Shown in pieces: positions 29,209 to 37,843 of a DNA stretch of 64,000 nt; the stretch's first letter is position 1; every line of letters begins with the position of its first letter. The translations under genes were made by a program, and so were the position numbers. The notes under the pieces are model-generated. The model was not told the origin of the DNA. It saw nothing but the letters and a program-made list of their open reading frames with translations, and made no database searches. The DNA is from Solwaraspora sp. WMMA2056 (GTDB taxonomy: Bacteria > Actinomycetota > Actinomycetes > Mycobacteriales > Micromonosporaceae), in assembly GCF_030345095.1 (NCBI RefSeq), contig NZ_CP128360.1:3906001-3970000 (forward strand), given 5' to 3'.

Positions 29209-30249
29209 ATGGCGTACGACGCGTTGGTCCTGCTGTCGTTCGGCGGCCCGGAAGGGCCCGACGACGTGTTGCCGTTTCTGCACAACGTCACCCGGGGGCG
29301 CAACGTACCGCCGGAGCGGCTCGCCGAAGTCGCCGAGCACTACCAGCACTTCGGCGGGGTGTCGCCGATCAACCAGCAGTGCCGGGACCTGCTCGCCGGG
29401 ATCCGGGCCGACTTCGCCGCGCACGGGATCGACCTACCGGTCTACTGGGGCAACCGGAACTGGCATCCGATGCTGGCCGACACGGTGGCCCGGATGCGCG
29501 ACGACGGGGTGCGACACGCGCTCGCCTTCGCCACCAGCGCCTACGGCGGCTACTCGTCGTGTCGGCAGTACTGGGAGGACATCGCGGCGGCCCGGGCGGC
29601 GGTCGGCCCGGACGCCCCGGTGATCGACAAGCTGCGTCAGTTCCACGACCACCCCGGGTTCGTCCTGCCGCACGCCGAAGCGGTCCGGGCCGCGCTGGCC
29701 ACCCTCGACCCGGCGGTACGCGAGCGCGCCCGGCTGGTGTTCACCGCCCACTCGATTCCGACCTCGATGGCCGCGGCGGCAGGGCCGGACGGTGGGCGCT
29801 ACCAGGCCCAGCTGGCCGAGACCGCCCGGCTGGTCGCCGCCGAGGCGGCCCCCGACCTGCCGTACGACCTGGTCTGGCAGAGCCGATCCGGGCCACCGCA
29901 GGTGCCGTGGCTGGAGCCGGACGTCAACGACCACCTGCGTGACCTGGCCGGGCAGGGTGTCACCGCCGTGGTGGTCAGCCCGGTCGGGTTCGTCTCCGAC
30001 CATCTCGAAGTGGTCTGGGACCTGGACACCGAGGCGGCGGCGACCGCCAAGGAGCTCGGGTTGACGTACGTGCGGGCCGGCACGCCCGAGACCCATCCGG
30101 CGTTCGTGTCCATGGTGCGTGATCTGGTGCGCGAACGGCTGAGCCCGGACGGTACGGTGACCCGGCAGCGGCTGGGTACGCTGCCGGTCTGGGACACCTG
30201 CCCGGTGAACTGCTGCACTCCCGCGACCACCCCCCGGAGACCGTCGTGA
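29209..30249 (+). CDS. hemH: Ferrochelatase (coproporphyrin ferrochelatase type)
   Basis: 346 residues. Inserts ferrous iron into a porphyrin. In Gram-positive bacteria and actinobacteria the substrate is coproporphyrin III (CpfC). Motifs: [13 protein letters not shown] at the start, [16 protein letters not shown], the catalytic His in [10 protein letters not shown], and [16 protein letters not shown]. The cysteine in SSC and the C-terminal TCPVNCC fit the [2Fe-2S] ligand pattern seen in actinobacterial enzymes. I start at ATG 29209; the frame is open upstream without homologous sequence. The stop overlaps the next start as GTGA. Confidence 0.92.
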   Translation: MAYDALVLLSFGGPEGPDDVLPFLHNVTRGRNVPPERLAEVAEHYQHFGGVSPINQQCRDLLAGIRADFAAHGIDLPVYWGNRNWHPMLADTVARMRDDGVRHALAFATSAYGGYSSCRQYWEDIAAARAAVGPDAPVIDKLRQFHDHPGFVLPHAEAVRAALATLDPAVRERARLVFTAHSIPTSMAAAAGPDGGRYQAQLAETARLVAAEAAPDLPYDLVWQSRSGPPQVPWLEPDVNDHLRDLAGQGVTAVVVSPVGFVSDHLEVVWDLDTEAAATAKELGLTYVRAGTPETHPAFVSMVRDLVRERLSPDGTVTRQRLGTLPVWDTCPVNCCTPATTPRRPS

Positions 30250-31025
30250 CCGACCGCAAACCCGTCGAGAGCTGGCTGACCGACATGGACGGCGTGCTGG
30301 TGCACGAAGGCCAGCCGGTCCCCGGCGCACCGGAGTTCATCAACCGGCTACGTGCCTCCGGCAAGCCGTTCCTGGTGTTGACGAACAACTCCATCTACAC
30401 CCCGCGTGACCTGCAGGCCCGGCTCACCCGGATGGGTTTCGACGTGCCCGAGCAGGCGATCTGGACGGCGGCGTTGGCGACCGCGCAGTTCCTGGCCGAC
30501 CAGCGGCCGGGCGGCACCGCGTACGTGATCGGCGAAGCCGGTCTGACCACGGCGATGCACGCGGTCGGTTACATCCTGAGTGACTACGCCCCGGACTACG
30601 TCGTACTCGGGGAGACCCGGACCTACAGCTTCGAGGCGATCACGAAGGCGGTCCGGCTGATCAACGACGGGGCCCGGTTCATCTGCACCAACCCGGATCC
30701 GACCGGGCCGTCGACCGAGGGTGCCCTGCCCGCGGCCGGTTCGGTTGCGGCGATGATCTCGAAGGCGACCGGGGTGGAGCCGTACTTCGTCGGCAAGCCG
30801 AACCCGATGATGATGCGGTCGGCGTTGAACACGATCGACGCGCACTCGGAGAGCACCGCGATGATCGGTGACCGGATGGACACCGACGTACTCTGCGGGC
30901 TGGAGGCCGGTCTGCAGACGATCCTGGTGCTCACCGGTATCAGCAACCGGGCCGACATCGACCGGTACCCGTACCGTCCGTCGCGGATCGTCCCGTCGGT
31001 GGCCGACCTGATCGACGAGGTCTGA
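30246..31025 (+). CDS. HAD-superfamily IIA phosphatase (NagD-like)
   Basis: 259 residues. Motif I is [10 protein letters not shown], motif II is VLTNNS, Lys lies in VGKPNPMMM, and motif III/IV is [13 protein letters not shown], with the large C2 cap between them. NagD-type enzymes dephosphorylate nucleoside monophosphates, sugar phosphates or 4-nitrophenyl phosphate. The start is GTG 30246 inside the hemH stop, so it is co-translated with hemH as fourth gene of the operon. Any link to lipid or heme synthesis is not known. Confidence 0.88.
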   Translation: MTDRKPVESWLTDMDGVLVHEGQPVPGAPEFINRLRASGKPFLVLTNNSIYTPRDLQARLTRMGFDVPEQAIWTAALATAQFLADQRPGGTAYVIGEAGLTTAMHAVGYILSDYAPDYVVLGETRTYSFEAITKAVRLINDGARFICTNPDPTGPSTEGALPAAGSVAAMISKATGVEPYFVGKPNPMMMRSALNTIDAHSESTAMIGDRMDTDVLCGLEAGLQTILVLTGISNRADIDRYPYRPSRIVPSVADLIDEV

Positions 31026-31047
31026 GCACCACCCGCCCTCACCTGAT

Positions 31048-31115
31048 CGCGACGATCTTGCGCTTATCGTCGGACAAAGTGGACAAATCGTCTCGATAAC
31101 TGCAAGATCGTCGCG
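31048..31115. repeat. Dispersed imperfect inverted repeat, copy C (loop reversed)
   Basis: Arms 31048-31069 and 31094-31115 (CGACGATCTTGCGCTTATCG against CGATAACTGCAAGATCGTCG) enclose a loop with GGACAAAGTGGACAAAT, the reverse complement of the loop in copies A and B. It lies between the HAD gene (ends 31025) and a minus-strand gene (ends 31138). A short direct repeat (GGGGTCAGGGGCGT twice) follows at about 31116-31147. Confidence 0.85.
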
Positions 31116-31137
31116 GGGGTCAGGGGCGTCGCGGGGG

Positions 31138-31929
31138 TCAGGGGCGTAGCGGGGCGTTGCAGGCGGCGACCAGCGCCCGCCGGCAGGCGGCGGTGAGGGG
31201 TCGCAGCGCGGCATCCCGCTGCTGCGCCTCGTAGCCGTTGACCGCGCCGCCGGGAGCCGCGTGCTCGGCCAACGCCAGCACCCCGTCCAGCACACTGGCG
31301 CGGGCGAACAATCGGCGGGCCCGAGGGTCGAATCCAGGTGGCAGGTCCATGCCACCGTCGGGCCTGCGCAGCGCGGCCAACGCGCCGGCCAGCTCGGGTC
31401 GCCAGTGGGCGATGTCCAGCCGGGTCAACGCGGTGGTCGCCTCGGCGAGGGTGGCGGACAGGTCGGCCTCCGCCTCGGCCGGTCCCGGCTCCGTGCGCCC
31501 GCCGCCGGGCAACTCGTCGGGCAGCGGGTAGACCCGCCAGAGCACCGTCTCGAAGGTCACCCCCGACCCGGAGGTGTGGCTGCGGACCTCTGGGATGACA
31601 CCCAGGCCCCGGGCCACCACGGCTTCACCGGCCAGCAGCGCCGCGCCGGTGAACGCGCCGGGGCCGGGCAGCCCGCGCGGGTCGCCAGGGGCCGGCAGGA
31701 CCAACCGGATCTCGTCCGGTGCCAGCTTCGCGAAACAGGGCAGCGCGTCACGCAACGGCAGGTCGGTCCAGGCTCCGGGCGCGTCGGCGACCAGATGCTC
31801 CTCGTCGCCGGCTATCTCGTCGGCGATCTCGTCGTACGGCACCAGCCCGGCGCGCCACGCGCGGACCCAGGCCACGAATCGGCTGGACCGGCGCGCCCCG
31901 AGGGTGGCCGCGCCTACTGCGGGGGACAT
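31138..31929 (-). CDS. Conserved hypothetical protein
   Basis: 263 residues; no family recognised with certainty. It looks soluble, with alternating helix and strand. Conserved-looking segments are SSRFVAWVRAWRAGLVPYDEIADEI near the start and a middle part (ALPCFAKLAPDEIRLVLPAPGDPRGLPGP). I start at ATG 31927-31929, because upstream codons of the open frame turn to Arg/Pro-rich shadow sequence. Genes of this type occur next to DUF3097 genes in actinomycetes, as here, which is the only functional hint. Confidence 0.65.
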   Translation of the reverse strand: MSPAVGAATLGARRSSRFVAWVRAWRAGLVPYDEIADEIAGDEEHLVADAPGAWTDLPLRDALPCFAKLAPDEIRLVLPAPGDPRGLPGPGAFTGAALLAGEAVVARGLGVIPEVRSHTSGSGVTFETVLWRVYPLPDELPGGGRTEPGPAEAEADLSATLAEATTALTRLDIAHWRPELAGALAALRRPDGGMDLPPGFDPRARRLFARASVLDGVLALAEHAAPGGAVNGYEAQQRDAALRPLTAACRRALVAACNAPLRP

Positions 31930-32069
31930 GCAGGCTAGGGTACGTGCCGTCGCCCCGGTTGTCTCGACTCCGCTGGTGCCGCACCCCGTGTGGCGTCGTC
32001 GTGCCTGGCGGCAGACCTTTGCGGCGCGTCGTCGTGCCCGGCCCGGTCCGGCGGGGTTAGCCTGCCGCG

Positions 32070-32894
32070 ATGGGTGGCGACCGGCGGTACGGAGACGACG
32101 TCCTGGCGGGCAACTGGCGCCGGCGGCGCACCGTTCCCGTCCTCGACGCGGAGTTGGACCTGGTGGTCGAGGACGTCGACTCCGGCTTCTGCGGAGCGGT
32201 GGTGGGTTTCGAGTCCGGTGCGGTGACCCTGGAGGACCGGCACGGCCGGCGGCGGCACTTTCCGCTCGAGGCGGCGGCGTTCCTGCTCGACGGCCAGCCG
32301 GTGACGTTGCGCCGGCCGGACCGGCCCGCCGCCACGCCCCGGCAGCGCCAGCGCACCGCCTCCGGGTCGATCGCGGTCGGTCCCCGGCCGGCCCAGGTCG
32401 CGAAGGCCAGCCGGATCTGGGTCGAAGGGGTGCACGACGCGGCCCTGGTGGAGCGGATCTGGGGCGACGACCTGCGGATCGAAGGTGTGGTGGTCGAGCC
32501 GCTCGACGGCATCGACGCCCTCGCCACCGAGGTTGCGGCGTTCGCGCCGGGGCCGCAGCGGCGCCTCGGGGTCCTGGTCGACCATCTGGTGCCCGGTTCA
32601 AAGGAGAGCCGCCTGGTCGCGGCGGTCACCTCGCCGTACGTGCTGGTGACCGGGCATCCGTACGTGGACGTCTGGCAGGCGGTCAGACCAGACCGGGTCG
32701 GGTTGCGGCAGTGGCCGCAGATCCCGCCCGGCCAGCCGTGGAAGGAAGGTGTCTGCGCGGCGGTCGGGGTGGCCGAGCCGGCGCAGATGTGGCGGCGGAT
32801 CCTCGGCGCGGTGCGCAGCTACCAGGACGTGGAGACACCGTTGATCAACGCGATGGAGCGGCTGATCGACTTCGTGACCGTACCGCCGCAGTGA
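32070..32894 (+). CDS. DUF3097 family protein (Toprim-like)
   Basis: 274 residues, matching the actinobacterial DUF3097 family. An N-terminal beta-rich part (DVLAGNWRRRRTVPVLDAELDLVVED) precedes a segment resembling a Toprim fold: IWVEGVHDAALVERIWGDDL (Glu) and GVLVDHLVPGSKES (Asp), followed by VTGHPYVDVWQ. Toprim domains handle nucleic-acid phosphodiesters, so a nuclease or primase-like role is conceivable but unproven. Divergent from the hypothetical gene at 31138-31929. Confidence 0.8.
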   Translation: MGGDRRYGDDVLAGNWRRRRTVPVLDAELDLVVEDVDSGFCGAVVGFESGAVTLEDRHGRRRHFPLEAAAFLLDGQPVTLRRPDRPAATPRQRQRTASGSIAVGPRPAQVAKASRIWVEGVHDAALVERIWGDDLRIEGVVVEPLDGIDALATEVAAFAPGPQRRLGVLVDHLVPGSKESRLVAAVTSPYVLVTGHPYVDVWQAVRPDRVGLRQWPQIPPGQPWKEGVCAAVGVAEPAQMWRRILGAVRSYQDVETPLINAMERLIDFVTVPPQ

Positions 32895-32930
32895 GCCGTC
32901 CGCCCGTCGCGGTAGTGCGCCGTGGGCCGG

Positions 32931-34268
32931 TCAGCCGAGGTCGTCCGGGTCGCGGGTGAGAATGAAGGTGGCCAGGTCCAGCGCCGTCGGGGTGCCGGTC
33001 GGTCCACGCCGTACGGTGAGGATCTCGCCCTGCTGGGCACCGCTGCGGCCCTGCCAGCGGTCCACGCCCGCCGCGGCGAACCGTGACGTCACCGGCTGCA
33101 CCGGCCCGAGCAGGGCGAGGACGAGTTCGGCGGCGTCAGCGTCCCAGGAGACCTGCATCTCCCGCCCCATCCACCACCACCGGCCGCAGATCGCGTCGAT
33201 GTCCGGCGGCGGCAGGGTGCCCGGCCGCCACGGACGCGGCGCGGGCGGTTCCCGGTCGAGCACCCCGGCCAGCACCCGCAGCCCCAGCTCACGGATGGTG
33301 CCCTGGGCGAAACCGTACGAGTTGGCGAAGGCGATTACACCGGTGCCGGTGTCGCGGTCCACAGCGAGCAGCGCCACGTAGCCGGGCATCGAACCGCCGT
33401 GGCCGGCGAAGACCCGCTCCCCGACCCGGTACAGCTCGGGGCCGAGCCCGTGGCCGCCGGTCCACCGCTGCGGGTCGTTGATCGCGACCGGCAGGCACAT
33501 CTCCGCCATCGTGGCGGGGTCGAGCACCGCCGGGTCCGGGTCGGCGAGGAACGCCGCCCACCGGCTCAGGTCGGCGACGGTGGACCAGAGTTGGCCGGCG
33601 GGGGCCATCGCCCCGGTGTCGGTACGGGGCTCCTCGCGCAGCGTGCCGTGCCACGGGTGCACCACGTAGCCGGCGGCGTACGGGGCGGTGGGATGGTAGG
33701 TGGTGCGGGTCATGCCGAGCGGGCCGAGAAGGTCGGTGGCGACCAGTTCGCTCCACGGCGTACCGGTGATCCGGTGCAGGGCGGCGCCGAGCAGCCCGTA
33801 CGCCAGGTTCGAGTAGTGGTACGTGCGGTGCGGCGGAAAGGCCACCTTGTCCGGTCCGAGCCCGGCCAGCAGGGTGGCGACATCCGTGCCGGTGGTGCGT
33901 TCCCACCAGCCGTCGCTGTCCGGTTCGCGTTGCAGGCCGGCGGCGTGGCCGAGAAGTTGGCGCAGGGTGATCCGCTCGAACGGGGCGTCGGGCAGGTGGT
34001 CGCGGAGCCGGTCGTCGAGGTCGAGCCGGCCGGCGTCGCGCAGCCGCAGCACCAGGGTGGCGGTGAAGGTCTTGGTGATCGAGCCGATCCGGTACTGCAG
34101 GTCGGGGTGGGGTGAGGGGTGCTCACCGGCGGACGAGACATGCGCCAGTTGCCGGTCCCGGAGCACGCCGAGGGCGACGGAGGGCGCTCGGCCGTACGAC
34201 TGGAGCTCGGCGACTGCGGTGTCGATCATGCTGATGGTGCCGGGGGAGAGGGACGCGGACACGCTCAC
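32931..34268 (-). CDS. Serine beta-lactamase-like hydrolase (class C/DD-peptidase fold)
   Basis: 445 residues. The SxxK nucleophile motif is GSITKTF, the second motif is YSNLAYGLLG, and HGGSMPG is at the third (KTG-like) position. These place it in the class C beta-lactamase/esterase (COG1680) group. There is no signal peptide, so it is probably cytosolic; an esterase or D-amino-acid peptidase is more likely than a true beta-lactamase. The last ~120 residues form an extra beta-rich domain. Starts elsewhere in the N-terminal region are possible. Confidence 0.85.
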   Translation of the reverse strand: MSVSASLSPGTISMIDTAVAELQSYGRAPSVALGVLRDRQLAHVSSAGEHPSPHPDLQYRIGSITKTFTATLVLRLRDAGRLDLDDRLRDHLPDAPFERITLRQLLGHAAGLQREPDSDGWWERTTGTDVATLLAGLGPDKVAFPPHRTYHYSNLAYGLLGAALHRITGTPWSELVATDLLGPLGMTRTTYHPTAPYAAGYVVHPWHGTLREEPRTDTGAMAPAGQLWSTVADLSRWAAFLADPDPAVLDPATMAEMCLPVAINDPQRWTGGHGLGPELYRVGERVFAGHGGSMPGYVALLAVDRDTGTGVIAFANSYGFAQGTIRELGLRVLAGVLDREPPAPRPWRPGTLPPPDIDAICGRWWWMGREMQVSWDADAAELVLALLGPVQPVTSRFAAAGVDRWQGRSGAQQGEILTVRRGPTGTPTALDLATFILTRDPDDLG

Positions 34269-34389
34269 AACACTCCTGTACGTGGTGACCTGACAGCGGT
34301 GCGTCGCCCCCGGGTGACCCTGCTCGAAATATGCCCGATATGTCGGTTCTGTGGTCGCCGCTGGTGCGCATACATGTCACGATCGGTAT

Positions 34390-34908
34390 GTGGAACCCGT
34401 CCTGTGGATCGTATTGGGCGTCGTGCTCGCGATCGCGGAGTTGTTCACCGCGACGCTGTTCCTCGTCATGTTCGCCGCCGGCGCGTTCGCGGCGGCGGTC
34501 GCGGCGGCCCTGGGGGCACCGGTCGCCGTACAGGCCCTGGTCTTCGCCGCGGTCTCCGCGTTGACCGTGCTCGCCGTCCGGCCGGTCATCCAGCGGCACC
34601 GCACGGCGGCGCTGACCAGCGGCGAGGAACCGTTCGGGGTCGCGGCGATCGAGGGCGCCACCGCGCTGGTGCTGGAGCGCGTCGACGCCGACGGCGGCCA
34701 GGTCAAGATCGACGGAGAGCTGTGGAGCGCCCGGTCCTACGACGGGATCGGGGTCTTCACTCCCGGACAACGGGTACGGGTCATCGAGGTCAAGGGCGTC
34801 ACCGCCCTGGTCTGGCGCGACGACGTCATCAGCGACGACGTCATCAGCGGCGACGTCGTCGGCGGTGACGCCACCGGCGACGACGTCACTGGCGGTGACC
34901 TGCGGTAG
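34390..34908 (+). CDS. NfeD-like membrane protein
   Basis: 172 residues from GTG 34390. Two or three membrane helices (VLWIVLGVVLAIAELF and following) precede the soluble OB-fold NfeD domain (about 85-145; GEEPFGVAAIEGATALVLE, then GQRVRVIEVKGVTALV). The last ~27 residues are an unusual acidic tail of DDVISGDVV-like repeats. NfeD proteins act with SPFH-domain proteins in membrane microdomains; the SPFH gene follows 33 bp downstream. The ribosome site is weak. Confidence 0.82.
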   Translation: MEPVLWIVLGVVLAIAELFTATLFLVMFAAGAFAAAVAAALGAPVAVQALVFAAVSALTVLAVRPVIQRHRTAALTSGEEPFGVAAIEGATALVLERVDADGGQVKIDGELWSARSYDGIGVFTPGQRVRVIEVKGVTALVWRDDVISDDVISGDVVGGDATGDDVTGGDLR

Positions 34909-34941
34909 CGGAACCACCTCCACCGAAGAGGGTGAGCGACG

Positions 34942-36063
34942 ATGGACATAGCGATCGCGGTACTGGTCGGGGCAATCGCCCTGATCACAGTTGTCACGCT
35001 GATCCGGGCCGTCCGGATCGTGCCACAACAGCGGATGGACGTGGTCGAACGCCTCGGGCGTTACCAACGCACCATGACACCCGGTCTGAACCTGCTGGTC
35101 CCGTTCGTCGACACGGTCCGCGCCAAGGTCGACATGCGCGAGCAGGTGGTCAGCTTCCCGCCGCAGCCGGTGATCACCTCCGACAACCTGGTGGTGTCGA
35201 TCGACACTGTCCTGTACTTCAAGGTGGTCGAGCCGCGCGCCGCCACCTACGAGATCGCCAACTTCCTGCAGGCCATCGAGCAGCTCACCGTCACCACGTT
35301 GCGCAACGTGATCGGTTCGCTCGACCTGGAGCGGGCCCTGACGAGCCGGGAGGAGATCAACCGGCATCTGTCCGGGGTCCTCGACGAGACCACCGGCCGG
35401 TGGGGCATCAAGGTCACCCGGGTGGAGATCAAGGCGATCGAGCCGCCGCCGAGCATCCGCGACTCGATGGAGAAGCAGATGCGCGCCGAGCGGGACCGCC
35501 GCGCCGCGATTCTCACCGCCGAGGGACACAAGCAGTCGCAGATCCTCTCCGCGGAGGGCGAGAAGCAGGCCTCGGTGCTGCGCGCCGACGGTGACCGGCA
35601 GGCCCGGATCCTGCAGGCCGAGGGGCAGGCCAAGGCGATCCGTACCGTCTTCGACGCCATCCACCAGGCGAACCCGAGTCAGAAGGTGCTCGCCTACCAG
35701 TACCTGCAGGCGTTGCCGCAGATCGCCAACGGCCAGGCCAACAAGGTGTGGATCGTGCCGGCCGAGCTGACCAAGGCGCTCGAAGGCCTCGGTGGTGCGC
35801 TCGGCGGGCTCAGTCAGATGGTCGGCGACGCGCCGTCGCAGCAGGTCGACTCCTCCGCCGTGGAGCGGGAGGCCGCCGAGGCGGCCGAGGCGGCGGCCGC
35901 CGAGGCGCAGCGGGTCAACGACGAGGTCCGCGCCGCCGAGCAGGTCAGCAGCGGGGGTACCGCCCGACCGGCCGGGCTGCCCGCGCCGGAGCCGGTGCCC
36001 GCATCCGAACTGCTCGACCAGTTCGACGCCAGCCGCGCCCGGCCGGAGGCCGAACGCGGCTGA
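34942..36063 (+). CDS. SPFH/Band 7 membrane protein (stomatin/QmcA-like)
   Basis: 373 residues. One N-terminal membrane helix (IAIAVLVGAIALITVVTLI) precedes the SPFH domain (VRIVPQQRMDVVERLGRYQRTMTPG; PFVDTVRAKVDMREQ) and a long charged coiled coil with QMRAERDRRAAILTAEGHKQSQI. The C-terminus is Ala/Glu-rich. These proteins form large rings or rafts and regulate membrane proteases or fluidity. A GAGGGTGAGCG site precedes ATG 34942. It is paired with the nfeD-like gene, as in many bacteria. Confidence 0.9.
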   Translation: MDIAIAVLVGAIALITVVTLIRAVRIVPQQRMDVVERLGRYQRTMTPGLNLLVPFVDTVRAKVDMREQVVSFPPQPVITSDNLVVSIDTVLYFKVVEPRAATYEIANFLQAIEQLTVTTLRNVIGSLDLERALTSREEINRHLSGVLDETTGRWGIKVTRVEIKAIEPPPSIRDSMEKQMRAERDRRAAILTAEGHKQSQILSAEGEKQASVLRADGDRQARILQAEGQAKAIRTVFDAIHQANPSQKVLAYQYLQALPQIANGQANKVWIVPAELTKALEGLGGALGGLSQMVGDAPSQQVDSSAVEREAAEAAEAAAAEAQRVNDEVRAAEQVSSGGTARPAGLPAPEPVPASELLDQFDASRARPEAERG

Positions 36064-36198
36064 ACTGGTGCGCGCCGACCGGTGGAAATCCGAACAACTC
36101 CCACATACATGACCGGCGTGGCTGACACGATCAGGCCGTCAGTGCCGATCATGCCGAGGCCCGCACGGGCCCCGGCAGCGCGGGAGGACGACGACACC

Positions 36199-36954
36199 AT
36201 GACGCGCGCCGTCAGGAACACCCGACCACGGACCAGTGCCGCCGCGGCCAACCGGTCGGGACCGATGCGGGTCGTCTCCCGCAGCGACGCCGGGATCGCC
36301 GTGGTCGCGGCCGCCGCACCGGAGCACGCGCCCGCCGGGCCGGCCACCAACGCCGCCTGGGCCTGGTCGGTACGCCGGTTCACCCGGGTGGCCATCTGGG
36401 CGTTGCCGCTGTACGCCGTCGCCTTCGCGGTGAGCAGCCTCAGCGGCCTACGTGGCGGCAACCCGGCCCCGGACCTGGTCGACGGGCGACCCGCGTACCT
36501 GATCGCCTGGGTGGTGGCGAGCTGGCTCGGCCTGGTCGCGCTCGTCGCGATCGCCGGCATCCACGCCGCGGCCCGCAGCCGTGGCACGGCGGTGGCCGCG
36601 CTGCTGACCGGGCTGGCCGGCGCGGCGCTGATGGTCCCGTTCGCCGGACTGCCCGACGGCACCGTGGTCTACGGCACCTCGGCCCGGTCGCTGGCCCTGG
36701 TCGGCGCCGCGCTCTACAGCCTGGGCTGGTTCCTGGCCGGCGCCGCCGTACTGCGGTCGGAGCTGTTCAACCGGCTCGACGGCTGGCTGCTGATCGTGGC
36801 GTCGCCGCTGCTCGGCTTCATCGGGCTGTTCTCCGGCCCGCTGCAGACCGTCGGAGCGGTCTTCGCGTTGACCGCCGGCATCGGTCTGGCCTGGTCGGCC
36901 GGGCGGATGGTGCCGAGCGTGCAGGCGGCCCCGAGCGCGCCGGCCCGGGACTGA
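36199..36954 (+). CDS. Hypothetical membrane protein
   Basis: 251 residues from ATG 36199 (GGGAGG upstream), with about six hydrophobic helices after a ~50-residue soluble basic start: RVAIWALPLYAVAFAVSSLSG, IAWVVASWLGLVALVAIAG and others. It contains no motif I recognise. It lies behind the SPFH gene in the same direction but after a 135-bp gap, so co-transcription is uncertain. The frame is open upstream to 36082 and an internal ATG near residue 23 is possible. Confidence 0.6.
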   Translation: MTRAVRNTRPRTSAAAANRSGPMRVVSRSDAGIAVVAAAAPEHAPAGPATNAAWAWSVRRFTRVAIWALPLYAVAFAVSSLSGLRGGNPAPDLVDGRPAYLIAWVVASWLGLVALVAIAGIHAAARSRGTAVAALLTGLAGAALMVPFAGLPDGTVVYGTSARSLALVGAALYSLGWFLAGAAVLRSELFNRLDGWLLIVASPLLGFIGLFSGPLQTVGAVFALTAGIGLAWSAGRMVPSVQAAPSAPARD

Positions 36955-36996
36955 CCGCCCGGGGACCGGTCAGAGGAGTCGGTCAGGGCGGGTCGG

Positions 36997-37803
36997 TCAG
37001 GGCGGGTCGTCGCGGCACAGCTCCCAGAACGCCACTGCCGCCGCCGTGGCCACGTTGAGCGAGTCGACTCCGCGCCGCATCGGCACGGCCACCCGTACGT
37101 CGGCGGCCTGGATCGCCGCCGTACTCAGCCCCGGCCCTTCCGCGCCGAGCAGCAGGGCCGGGCGGGCCCGCGCGGCGGCGTCGAGCCGCTGCACCGCCAC
37201 CGCGTCAGGTGCCGGCGTCATCGCGAGCAGGTGGAACCCGGCGGTACGGATGGTGGCCAGAGCCGCCGGCCAGGCTGTCGCCCGGGCGTACGGCACCGCG
37301 AAGACCTCACCCATGCTGACCCGAACCGACCGCCGGTACAGCGGATCCGCGCAGGTCGGGGAGAGCACCACCGCGTCCATCCCGAGCGCCGCCGCGCTGC
37401 GGAACAACGCGCCGAGGTTGGTGTGCGTGTTGATGCCTTCACAGACCACCAGCCGGCGGGCAGCGGCGAGCATCTCGTCGAGCGTGGGCAGCGGACGGCG
37501 GTGGAACGAGGCCAGCACCCCCCGGTGCACGTGGAAACCGGTGATCGACTCCAGCACCGCCGGGGTCGCCGCGTAGACCGGCGTCTCCTCCGGCAGTTCG
37601 GCCAGCTGGTCGAGGCGCTTGGCGTCGACCAGCACCGACCGTGGTCGGTATCCGGCCCGCAGGGCCCGCCCGAGGACCAGTTCGCCTTCGGCGATGAACA
37701 GTCCGCTCGGCGGCTCCCACCGGGTCCGCAGCTCGACGTCGGTCAGCGCCCGGTAGTCGGCTATCCGGTCGTCGTCGGCGTCGGTGATCTCCGCAACTGG
37801 CAC
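36997..37803 (-). CDS. SpoU/TrmH-family RNA 2'-O-methyltransferase
   Basis: 268 residues. The N-terminal substrate-binding domain (LFIAEGELVLGRALRAGYRPRSV) is followed by the knotted SPOUT domain with NTHTNLGALFRSAAALGMD (motif 1), LGAEGPGLS (motif 2) and VPMRRGVDSLNVATAAAVA (motif 3). It methylates the 2'-hydroxyl of a ribose in rRNA or tRNA using SAM; the target position is not readable. The start is GTG 37801-37803. It is divergent from the PucR gene, whose start lies only ~40 bp away. Confidence 0.9.
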   Translation of the reverse strand: MPVAEITDADDDRIADYRALTDVELRTRWEPPSGLFIAEGELVLGRALRAGYRPRSVLVDAKRLDQLAELPEETPVYAATPAVLESITGFHVHRGVLASFHRRPLPTLDEMLAAARRLVVCEGINTHTNLGALFRSAAALGMDAVVLSPTCADPLYRRSVRVSMGEVFAVPYARATAWPAALATIRTAGFHLLAMTPAPDAVAVQRLDAAARARPALLLGAEGPGLSTAAIQAADVRVAVPMRRGVDSLNVATAAAVAFWELCRDDPP

Positions 37804-37843
37804 ACCGGAGATTGTGCCCGGTGCCCCAGGTACCGTCGTGCGG

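Noticed and set aside
34820-34905. GACGTC-rich repeats considered as an operator array
   Set aside because: They are coding and in frame with the acidic tail of the NfeD-like protein.
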